DNA of 64,000 nucleotides from Metallyticus violacea (Eukaryota > Arthropoda > Insecta > Mantodea > Metallyticidae): contig CM060835.1 of the NCBI GenBank assembly GCA_030762175.1, positions 87,044,001 to 87,108,000 of the forward strand, given 5' to 3'. Position 1 is the first letter of the stretch; each line of letters begins with the position of its first letter. The position numbers were made by a program, and so were the translations under genes. The notes beneath the pieces were generated by a model that did not search any database, was not told the origin of the DNA, and saw only the letters and a list, made by a program, of their open reading frames with translations. Below, in pieces: positions 12,101 to 24,100 of this stretch.

Positions 12101-15100
12101 TTTAGCCTGAATTGTGCTGTGAGGGTTTGCATTAGCCAATATTTATTGGCTAATGCAAACCCTGTTGGTTATACAAATTTGTTATACCAATTCTTCTAAA
12201 TATTACTTTATCAATAAACAAGACTGAAGAAATAAACAACAGATTAGCAGTTTGGGCAATGACCAGAACAACTATGATTGTTCATACAAAGTGAAACAAC
12301 AGTAGAAGTTAAACCAATATAAAATACTTTGCAAAGCTTACAAGATAACATATATACAACATTCTTAAAACATGTAGCAAATGAAGAACTGTTAATTCTG
12401 TGGATAAATTGGGGCTGTGGAATGAATGACATGGGATAATTAGCACACAGGTTTTACATTTAGCACATTGGCAAGGATATGAACCTGCCTACAACAGGAC
12501 AAGTTAAATTGGAAGGATATAGGTTTAGGCAAAATACACTTTTATGGTTAGGGGTGTTCTAAAAGTAATGTAGGTTATAAATTCAGAAAAATCAATTAAA
12601 GATGAATGCATTAATAAAATATCATTACATTCTTTCAAAATAGGTCTGATGCTCTCAATTCCAGGAATGTAAGTAATAATGTTAATGAAGTTTTTATTGG
12701 AAGTATTAGGTTTGAACTGGAATTGATACAGTCAAACTACACACTCTTATGCTTCACTTACTTGTCATTATTGTAGACCGGTTTTGAGAACAGGTTGTTC
12801 TCATCATCAGTTCAAATCTCCAACTGTTGGATAATTCGTTGTGTTGTGGGTATTCTGCTCTGGTGGAGGTGTGATGAACTTAAAGTTTATATTTTCATCG
12901 CCGGAAGTGTCAAAATTCATTAAACTGTCTCTGTATTTGTAAATGTACATTTTCTCTCATGTTGCTAATTCTGTAGGTCCTTGCACTGCTGATTTCTCAA
13001 TTTGCTTGTATTTTATGTTCCTGAAATTTTCTTTTAACCGTGTGCAACATGGGAGAAAATATACATTTACAGATACAGAGACAGTTTAATGAATTTTGAC
13101 ACTTCCAGCAATGAAAATATAAACTTTAAGTTCATCACACCTCCGCCAGAGCAGAATACCCACAACACAACGAATTATCCAACAGTCGGAGATTTGAACT
13201 GATGATGAGAACAACCTGTTCTCAAAACCGGTCTACAATAATGACAAGTAAGTGAAGCATAAGAGTGTGTAGTTCGACTGTATCATAATATGTTTTCAAT
13301 TATATGATTGGCTTCACTGTGAATGTTCCAATTATAATAAATTAGGCCTTCGTGCCTGCTAGGAACAGACGACTTGAAAAATTCGTTAAAACAAGATGGA
13401 GGTTATAGACATAGGATACAATAATTTGAATAACTTCAACTGCAGCTTTCAAAATTAGAAAAAAGATATAAAACAGTACATAAAATTAAAGCAAAAAAGC
13501 AGATTCATTTCAGAAATTATTCCGTTTTTAAACATGTGCCTACAAAATAAAATATGTCCAAATTTCGTAAAGAAAACCGTTAAACACAATCGCAATAGTC
13601 GCTAACAATTAGCTGTTGAGAAAAAAGTCATCCAAATAGCAAATAGGAAAAGCAAAATATTACCAAAAAATAGTCAATATAGATTTAAAACTCTATGATA
13701 AACACTTGCTGATTTCAAAAAAGCTAGGTCACATAGTTTAGGATAACCTAATCAGAACAGCTTTAGAACACATACAATTACAAGTAAACAAAAAAGTCAG
13801 GAATCAAAAAAGAAAGTTTTAAAATCTGCATCATAAACCAAAAGAATCAAAAAAACCAGAACCTAAACAGAACTTTGTGGAAAATCTATCACAAGAAAGC
13901 TTCAAAAAAGAAGAATTAGCTTTTTTAAATAAAGGCCTAAAAACGTGTGTGTATTATTCCAATAAAATAGAAGATTACTTTCTAGATCTAGAAGTGGCTA
14001 TTGAAGATCTAAACAGTAAAGAAAAAGAAATAGAATCAAATCTGAAAAAGTCTTAAAAGAAATAAATAAAAAGAAAACATCATTAAACAAGACACATAGG
14101 AACATAATAAAATCCTTAAAAGCTAAAAATGTGGTTCACACAAAATCTGACTAAGGAAACAGAATAGTTATATTAGATAAACAAGATTATAATACTAGAA
14201 TGCAAGAATTGTTAAGTAAAAATGAATTTGTTCAGGTCCAATCAAACCCACTAAAACATTGCATTACTTCAGTCACTGAGGCTCTAAAAACTTGCACAGT
14301 TATCCCAAAAGAAATAAAATACAAAATTAAACAAAACAACCCTATATTAGCAAAAATATATGGTTTACCAAAAATTCACAAACCTGGAAATGGTATGCGA
14401 CCAATTTTTAACAATATAAATACTCCTACATAGTATTTGGCAAAATGGCTAGTTGACAGATTCAAGATACTACCAAAATTTTATAGCAGAAGCATAAGCA
14501 GTTCATTTAAGTTAATAGAAAAGAATCAAAGACATAAAATTGCAACCTTCAGACATATTAATATCTTTTGATGCAGTATCATTGTTCTCAAGCATACCTA
14601 AAGAAAAACTCCTGATTTATTTACATGATTGGCTAAAAACAAGGGAATTAATGATGCTCACATAAAAGAATACATGAAAGTCACTGAAATTTTTCTTTCA
14701 AGGACAAATTTTATAAACAAGAAACAGGACTCACTATGGGCAGCCCCTTATCTCCATTTTTAGCTAACCTTTTCATGAGCAGGTTTGAAACACACATCAA
14801 TACAGCTTTCCCATACATATTTAAAACATGGTACAGATATGTCAACGATATATTTGCCATTGAAAACAATAAGCTCATTGAGGATGCCATAAAACTTTTG
14901 AATTTACAAGAAAAAAATATATCGTTCACATACGAAACAGAAACTGATAACATGTTACCATTCTTGGACATAAAAATAATGAAACATCAAGGAAGTCTAG
15001 AATTTGGAATTTACAAAAAAGATACACACGCAGACAATCACATAAAAGCTGACAGTTTTAACCACTTCTCACAAACATGCAGTTATCAACAGTTTAACAC

Positions 15101-18100
15101 ACAGTTAACTAGTTAACCTACAAATTAGCAAGGATGAATTCTTTAAAGAATACAAACAAATAGAAAAAACAGCAGTTAAAAATGGTTTTAAGAAAGAACT
15201 AGCATACAAAAAGGTACAGAAATTCAAGAGGCAAAAGCTTATAAAAGAAAACTTTCAGCAAAGAAAGATAAACAAATTTTTAAAAAATTCACATATCATC
15301 CATGGGCTACAAAAAAGTTTCAGAAAATTCTTAAAGATTTTAGTATCAGGTTGGCACTGATTCACAAGTTTAATGTTAAACATCTTCTCACAGACAATGT
15401 TAATGACAGTATTCCACAGGAGAAAAAATCAGACATTTACAAAATAAGTTGTGAAGAATGTGAAAAAATCTATATAGGGAAAACAAAGAGAAACATAGGC
15501 ACACAGTTAAAAGAAAATTTCAGGAACATAAAATACAAGCAAATTGAGAAATCAGCGGTGGCATTTCATTTTTACACAGAAAACCACGATATAGTGAATA
15601 AAGCAAAATTATTAAAATCAGTGCAAGGACCTACAGAATTAGCAACATGGGAGAAAATATACATTTACAAATACAGAGACAGTTTAATGAATTTTGACAC
15701 TTCCGGCGATGAAAATATAAACTTTAAGTTCATCACACCTCCGCCAGCAGAATACCCACAACACAAGGAATTATCCAATAGCGGAGATTTGAACTGATGA
15801 TGAGAACAACCTGTTCTCAAAACTGGTCTACAATAATGACAAGTAAGTGAAGCATAAGAGTGTGTAGTTCGACTTTTTCATAAAATGTTTTCAGTTATAT
15901 GATTGGCTTCACTGTGAATGTTCCAATTAACATTTTTAGTTAATTGAATTGGAATGTTTCGTGCGCTGGGATACGGGATTCTAAAAGATAGGAAGGACAC
16001 TTTTGGTCTTGGAATTTTTGAACTAGGTTTTTAATGTACCAGTCAAGAGATGAAAAATTGTTACAAATATGGTGGCCATGGATTTAAAAAGAAAAAGAAA
16101 TAGCTCTTTTGGTATGCAGGGGATAACAGCTATCAAAATGAAGATACTGTTGTAAATTGTTTGGCTTAATATGCACAGATGTAAGAAAAGAGCCACTGCA
16201 TAAAAAATATCAATATCTAGGAACAAAGCAGCATTAGGAGAGACAGAAGAAGTGAAAATTTGGAGTTAAGATTAGTAAAGAACTGATCAAGAGATTCTAA
16301 GCCATGGGTCCAAAGCACAAATATATTATCAATATATCTTAACCATAATAACCAGAGGTTCTGACTTAAGAAATTTCTCCTCTACGCAAGCCATAAAAAG
16401 AATAGGTTTCTCAATAAAAGTAAAATTAAAAAAATACCTCTTTCAAGTATATGCTAGTTGTAATAATTGACCTAGGTGTTCACGTAGATATGTAACATAC
16501 ACATAAGGTACAATGAAAAAAATTATCTCTTCCTCTGTGTGAAAAAGGAAGAATAATTTTGCTTTCTTCTCAGTATGATATAATATACTGCTGCAGCAGA
16601 CCACTAACATTATCTGATGTTGACGGGTAGCCGTGGATCTTAGAATCTTTTTTATTACTCTATCAAACTTATAATGTAATTTTATTTTTAGATCATTTTT
16701 AAAATATATTGGTATTTTATAAAATTTTTAACAATACTTTGCATAACCAAAGTTTAGGATCAAGTTATCATATTCTCTAATATTAATGGCCATGATTTCT
16801 TGGTAGGAGACAGAAGCATCTGAAGATGACTAATTCATCATCTTTTCTTCTCTGAAAAGTATTTTAAATGACCACTACATTAAATAACAAAAAAGTATAA
16901 TAATATTTCAGGAATTAAGACTGTCAAATTGTACAAAAAATCAATAGCAGTTAAAAACAGAAAGTGATATTATTATGAAATTTAAATTGCACTTTTTCTT
17001 TGTACTTGTTTAGTGCCATTAGAAATTAAAATATGCCAAATTAAAATATGCAGCTTACTTCTTCATTATACACAAATGTTACATTCTGCTTCTCTCCTTT
17101 GCGTGGTGCAACATATAAGGTACCTTCCAAACCATATTTTGGTATTAGTACTTGCAAAGCATTTTTTCGCACATATAATACATATCCTTGTTCATCCTGC
17201 ACTCGTTCTCTGAAGAACAGCTGAAACAAATTTTATGATTAATTTAATATTTCACATTTGTATCTGTACATCGTCATAAGGCTGTTATGAACAACATGAA
17301 GTAAACTGATAAAATGTGACAGGTAACTGTCAAATCTTTTAGAAAAAATTGTGAGAATAGTGGTCAGATTTCTTGTTTTTAGAAGATGAGACTTATTAAT
17401 TTCCACAAATTTATTGCACACTTCAATGTTTTAAAGAGAAAGTGAAATGGTAATTTTGATAATAATACTGTTTTCTTTCTTTGCTTTTATATATATCTGT
17501 AATTGTTAATGCCAATGCCAACTTCTGTTTTGGAAAATAAAATTATTAATAGGATTCTAATGAGTTCAAAGTTTACTTTTTTCCTATATAGTCTGCTATA
17601 TTGCCTCAAATTCACCTTTTAAAAGTACAGGAAAACTGGAAGAAAAAAAAAAACTCACTAAGGAAATTATAAATTATCCTAACAAGAATTTAAATCAAGT
17701 TTGATTAGCTATCAATTGGTAATGGTCGATGATAGCAATGATAAAAATTAGATTTAATATATTCTGATTACAGTAGTGTGTCAATTAAATGAACAAATTT
17801 CAGAAATGATAGATGTTCTCAAACAATGTAATATGAAAGTACTATAGGGAATCATATCACAAATAAAAAACACACTATTTGATATAGTGAATTTAAATTT
17901 ATTTGCCTTCTACATATATTAATCCTATCCTTATACCATTACAGTGCATCCTATTCAACCATTTCCAGTAGATAAAAAACATTGGAATTAAGATCATTGT
18001 ATAATTGAGTTGAAGTACACACTTTTATTGCTCCATTTACTTGTTTGTAATTTGTACTACTAGTTTTACAAACCCTTTGTTTGCACATTAGCTACCCTTC

Positions 18101-21100
18101 GACTGCTGGATAATTCGTTATGCTGTAGGAATGTGTATTCTGCTCAGGTGGAGGTGTAATGAACTTAAAGTTTATGTTTTCATCCCCAGAAGTTTTGAAG
18201 CTAATTAAACTGTCTCTGTATTTGTAAATGTAGATTTTCTCCCATCTTGCTAATTCAGTAGGTCCTTGTACTGATTTTAATAATTTTGCTTTATTCGCTA
18301 TGTCATCGTTTTCTGTCCAGAAATGAGATGCTACTGCTGATTTTTCCATTTGCTTGCATATTATATTCATGAAATATTCTTTTAACAATGTGCCTATGTT
18401 TCTCTTTGTTTTTTCAATGTACATTTTTTTTTCACATTCTGCAAAACTTATTTTGTAAATACTGCTTTTTCTCCAGTGGAATACTGTCATTAGCATTTTC
18501 TTATAGTTTACAAGTATACTACTAGCATACTAGTAGTATAGTATATAGTATACTAGTAGTATACTAGCATACTAGTAGTATGGTATATAGTATACTATGC
18601 TAGTATAGTAAACTAGCTAACAATATGTCAGTAGCTGCAGTATTCATAGATTTTCAAACAGCATTTGATCTAGTATGGAAAGAGATGTTAATTAAAAAAT
18701 TAATACAAATAAATTGCCCAAAAAATATAATTAGATGGTATAGAAGATTCCTACAGCAAAGATGGATTCAGTTAAATGCAAGAATACATTATCCAAATAC
18801 ACCCAACTCAACCGGAGTGGCACACGGTGCAGTATCCAGTCCGTTATTATTTAATATATATATATATATTAATGATATGCCAAAGACTATAAAACAAACC
18901 GGAACAAACAGTGCAATGTATGCAGATGATGTAGTTATATGGTCAGCTGAAAAAAATGATAAGAATGTATACATCAGACTAGGAGAAAAAAAAAATTAAA
19001 TAATATGACCATTAATGCAGCTGAAACTAAATATCAAGTCTACACTATGAAACACTTTGGTGAAATGGAAAAAAACTTAAAACTTGAAATTAACAGAAGT
19101 CAAATAGAATATGCAGAAGAAATCAAATATTTGGGAATAGCACTGGACAGGAAATTAAAAATGAAAGACCATGTACAAAAAGCCATAAAACAAGGTAACA
19201 TATTGAAAAGATTAGCTGGATCTAAATGGGGCAGCTCAATGGAAGTTTTAAATAAAACATATATAATAGATATATAAAAACAGTACTAAAATGCATGTGA
19301 GCTACTATTAACAGCAACAGAAGAAAAAATCAATAAGATTGAGAAATGCCAAAATCAATGTTTAAGACTGATAACAGGTGCCGTAAAAACAACAACAATA
19401 AATGCACTTCTGGCCGGAACGAATAATAATCCAATGAAAACCAGCATTGAAACACAAGCGGCACAATTATACATAAAATTAAAAACAAACCCAAGTAAAC
19501 ATCAATGGTTTCCTCAACTATCCAAAGAACACAAACTAAAAACAGAGATCACAAATACAGTTATTTAAACCTGGCAGAGAAGATATCCCATATCCCTCAA
19601 GAACCAATCCAATGGATTATATTAAGATAGTAACAGATAAAAAACTGATAGAACAATTAAATAAAGAAGAAGACTCAACAGAGGTATATAGAACTATAGC
19701 ACTTGAACATTTACACAACCAATTCCCGGAAACAGAGTGGCTTATAATTTACACAGATGGATCTGCAGACAAACAGAAATAATGTTGGAGGTGGTATATT
19801 GTAAATATTTCTTGCATTATTTCACACTGCCTAGACAATCCACAAGTTATGAGGGTGAAATGGTGGCAATACAATGAGCGTTGGAACATATGTACCATAG
19901 GACTGATATAAAATAAAATAAAATAGTGATTCTTACCGATTCAGCTTCAGCTATACAAGCTATAGAACGATATGATAGTTCATATGAATCTTACAATGTA
20001 AGGGACATGAAATCTTATTATAGATTACTCCAAACAAAATTTCAACAAATACTATTACTGTGGATACCAGCACATGTGAGAGTGATAGGTAACGAGAATG
20101 CAGACTTTCTGGCCAAAAAGGGGGCAGTGCTATATTCAAAACCAATAAAGCCCTGTGGATTAAATGTAAAATTAAAAAATATCAAAACGACCATAGAACA
20201 AAAATATCAAAATAATATTCAAGTGGAAATATCTAATAAAAATTATTTTAATATAAAAGAAACAGTAAAAAAAAATAAAAAAAATCTATCAAGGAAGGAA
20301 GCAGTTGCTCAATTTAGACTGGCAACTGGACGTGATTGTCTGGCAGAACATCTACACAGATTTGGTTTTATGAATGATCACACATAAGATATGCAATTCT
20401 GACAAGATTCTAAACGGAGAACATCTATTGAAATGCACAGAAATGAGGAAAGCTGCACCGGACGGGAAAATACACAAATTATATTGGCTGGCCAGGGAAA
20501 AAAAATCCTGCACAGACGACATTTTCTTATAGGAGATTTTTAACATTAAATCCGCTTACAGGTGCCAACCTGATATTAAAATCTTTTAGAATATTCTGAT
20601 ATTTTTTCGTAGCCCATGGATGATATGTGATTTTTTTTAAAAATTAGCTTTACCTTTTCCCACTGAAAATGTTGAGATTTGTTTAATAAATTTTGTCTCT
20701 TGAATTTCTGTACTTTAGTTCTTTTGTAAAACAATTTTAACCACTGTTCTTTCTATTTGTTTGTATTCTTTAAAGTATTATTCTTTGCTAATTTATGGGT
20801 TAACTCGCTGGTGTGTTAAGATGTTAATCATTGCATGCTTATGTGTTGTAGGGTTAAAAACTGCCAGGCTTGATATAATTGTCCGAGTATGTATTCATTC
20901 TGTATATTCTAAATTCTAGTTCTTGACATTTCATTATTTTAATATCCAAGAAGAGCAACATGTTATCTGTTTCTGTTTTGTATGTGAACAATATGTTTTA
21001 ATCTTGTATATACAGAAGTTTTATGGCATTACCAATGAGTTTTTTGTTAACTATGGCAAATATATTGTCAACATATCTGTACAATATTTTAAATATATAT

Positions 21101-24100
21101 GGGAACACTGAGTTGATGTGTATTTCAAATCTGCTGATGAAGAGGTTAGCTAGAAATGGAGATAAGGGGCTGCCTATAGTAAGTCCTGATTGTTGTTTAG
21201 AGAATTTGCTCTTGAAAGAAAAGCAGATTTGGTTTATGCAAATTTCAGTGAGTTTTTTTGTATTCTTTTATGTGTGCATCATTAATTCCACCTGTTCTTA
21301 GCCAATCATGTAGATAAATTAGGAATTTATGTTTGGAAAGAGCAATTCTATGTCAAAAGATATTAATGTGCCAGAAGGTTGTAATTTTATATCTTTAATA
21401 TTTTTTATTAACTGAAATGAATTGTTTGTACTTCTGCTTTGAAATTATGGCAGTGTCTAGCCATTTTGGTAAATAGTTTGAAGGTGTATTGCTATTGCTA
21501 ATGATGGGTCGCATACCATTATCAGGCTTGTGAATGTTTGATAAACCATATATTTTTGTTACTATAGAGTTGTACTGTTTTATTTTGTTCCTTTTGGGAT
21601 AACTGTGTATGTTTTTACAGCCTCATTGACTGAATTAATACCTCCCTTCAATGGGTCTGAATGAAACTGAACATATTCTTTCTTATTTAGCAATTCTTGC
21701 TACATTGTATTATAATCTTCTTTATCTAATATTATGTTCCTTTGTCAGCTTTTGTATAAACTACATCTTTATCATTTAATGATTTTACTGTCTTCCTGTA
21801 TGTCTTGTTTACTGAGGTTTTCTTTTTATTTATCTCTTTTAAAATCTTTTCTGATCTGATTCTGTTTTGTTTTTTTGTTGTTGTTTAATCCTTCAATAGG
21901 CACTTCTAAATTTACCAAATAATCTTATATTTTATTGGAGTACTGACACAAGTTTTTAGGCCTGTATTTAAAAATGCTAATTCTTCTTTCTTGAAACTTT
22001 CTTTTGAGAGATGTTCCACTTAACTCTGTTTAGGTTCCAGAACTATATATATATATATTTGCCATAGTTAACAAAAAACTCATTGATGATGGCATAAACC
22101 TTCTGAATATACAAGATAAAAACATATTGTTCACATACAAAACAGAAACAGACATTTTTCCATTCTTGGACATTAAAATAATGAAGCATCAAGGAAACCA
22201 AGAATTTGGAATTTACAGAAAGAATATACATGCAAAGAATCACATCAAAGCTGGCGGTTTTAGCCCCAAAACACATGAACATGCAGTGATGAACAGCTTA
22301 ACACACTGGCTAGTTAATCTACAAATTAGCAAAGAAGAATATTTTAAAGAATACAAACAAATAGAAGAACAGTGGTTAAAATAGTTTTAAAAAAGAACTG
22401 GTACACAAAAAAGTACAGAAATTCAAGAGGCAAAATCTCAATAAAGAAATCACAACACTTTGAGCAGGAAAAGACAAGCTAATTTTTAAAAATTCACATA
22501 TCATCCATGGGCTACAAAAACATTTCAAAATATTCTAAAAGACTTTAATCAGGTTGGTGCCTGTAAACAGATTTAATGTTAAAAATCTCCTGACAGAAAA
22601 TGAGAAACTCCAAGGAGTTTCACTGATTATTGTTTAATGCCTGTTTTTACTACTGAGGCACCACAGGCAGTGGACACTGATGGTAAAATGAAATGGTAAA
22701 TTGAGAAAGGAATTTTTTTAAAGGAAGGAAGCATTCCAGGCCTAAATTTAGGGAACCTCCCCAGCATTTGCCATTTATGAGGACTAAGGAGAACCTGGAA
22801 TAAACCTCAATCAGGGAGGAGTCTTGGTGGGATTCACAAGTCTGCGCCTTAACGAACTTGGCCACCCATGGAGGAAGCAGTATTTACAAAATTGGTTGTG
22901 CAGAATGTGATAAAATCTACATTGGAAAAACATAGGCACATGGTCAAAAGAACATTTCACGAATATAATATATAAGTAAATGGAGAAATCAACAGTAGCA
23001 TCTCATTTCTGGACAGAAAACAACAACACAGTGAATAGAGTAAAATTATTAAAATCAGTAGAAGGACCTACAGAATTAGCAATATGGGAGAAAATCTACA
23101 TTTACTAATACAGATACAGTTTAATTATCTTCAAAACTTCCGAGAATGAAAACATAAACTTTAAGTTCATCACACCTCCATCTGAGCAGAATACACATTC
23201 CACAGCATAACAAATTATCCAGCAGTCAACGGGTAGCTGATGATAAGAACACAGGGTTCGCAAAACTAGTACTACATATTATAAACAAGTAAGTGGAGCA
23301 ATAAGAGGGTGTAGTTCGACTCAGTCATACAATGATATTAATTATATGATTAGTTTCACTGTACAAGTTAGAATTAACATTTCTAGTTAACACTGGAACT
23401 GTTTCATCATTACTTGGCCAGGTGCTGCATCTGTGCTTGGCTAGCAGACAGTTCAGTGGAATGCACTTAAATATTTACTCTACTGCAAATGCAGACCTAT
23501 ATCATTAAAATTATTTTCACAAGCTTCCTTAATTCAACTATTTTATTATCTTAACTATCCTATGTCCAATAAATTGAGATAATCAAAGCTCTACTGTACT
23601 GCACTGCTATTTATAAATCATAAATAAAAACTTGTAAGAAAACACTGATATAATTACTTTGTATTACTTAAGGCAAAACAAATTGCTTTCTTCATAAATT
23701 ACAAATTAATAAAACAAGGAGATTATTATATTTATTACTCTAACATATCAGAACAAAACATGAAAATTATAAATGAAAAAGAACTCTGTACTACAATGAT
23801 TCCTGAAATATCTTTCTAAGAGCTGCAAATAATTAGAAATGCTAATTGGAACTTTACAGTGAAGCTAATCATACAATGATCTTAGTTAGCTGCAAATAAA
23901 TTGATATTGTCAGTCATGATTCAACAAATAAACATTTATAACATCAATAAATTGTTTGCTACATATTAAAAAATAACAAATCAACATGGCACATTTAAAA
24001 TTGAATCCAGATTATGCTAGCATTTATATTCCTTGGATTTTCCTTTTCAGGGTCAGAAAAAACTGGGAAACAAACAAACAAACTTAATAAGTTAACTAAT

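Larger units (their letters stand above)
12739..15930 (+). mobile_element. Penelope-like element (PLE-3), near full length, with direct and inverted pLTR copies
   Basis: Structure from left to right: a minus-strand arm (12739-13043) consisting of the 3' endonuclease end plus terminal repeat with a small internal deletion; a plus-strand terminal repeat (13044-13333); about 2.3 kb with RT and GIY-YIG coding; and a second plus-strand terminal repeat (15642-15930). The two plus-strand repeats are almost identical for about 290 bp, both starting GCAACATGGGAGAAAATATA. Tandem plus inverted partial copies at the 5' side are typical of Penelope elements. The coding region has several stops and frameshifts, so it is inactive, but the close similarity of the repeats suggests recent insertion. 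It sits in PLE-2. Confidence 0.9.
18507..20519 (+). mobile_element. 5'-truncated non-LTR retrotransposon (LINE with RNase H) in the PLE-4 endonuclease
   Basis: The insert is bounded by a perfect 13-bp target duplication, CATTTTCTTATAG at 18494-18506 and 20520-20532, and splits the PLE-4 endonuclease reading. It contains RT and RNase H coding on the plus strand. There is no poly(A) at the 3' end: the element ends about 130 bp after the RNase H frame closes. The 5' end is truncated inside the RT and carries a TACTAG-rich repeat. RNase H presence suits I/Loa/R1-type clades. Confidence 0.88.
17960..23345. mobile_element. Head-to-head pair of PLE copies (PLE-4), later invaded by a LINE and a SINE
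   Basis: A minus-strand PLE occupies 17990-18506 (pLTR and endonuclease) and 20520-22035 (RT and N-terminal region). It is joined through an AT run (22040-22056) to a plus-strand, 5'-truncated copy of the same subfamily at 22057-23345. Both outer ends are the same terminal repeat in opposite orientation (CTGCTGGATAAT at the left, its complement ATTATCCAGCAG at the right). The minus copy is nearly complete; the plus copy starts inside the RT after the catalytic box. Both are full of stops. This mirrors the inverted arrangement at the 5' side of PLE-3 but on a much larger scale. Confidence 0.8.

Noticed and set aside
14711..14971. Minus-strand open frame over the PLE-3 RT
   Set aside because: It is antisense to the GSPLS/YVND coding segment and has no independent similarity.
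18513..18612. CRISPR array or origin-like repeat
   Set aside because: The repeats are contiguous and overlapping without unique spacers, and the genome is eukaryotic.
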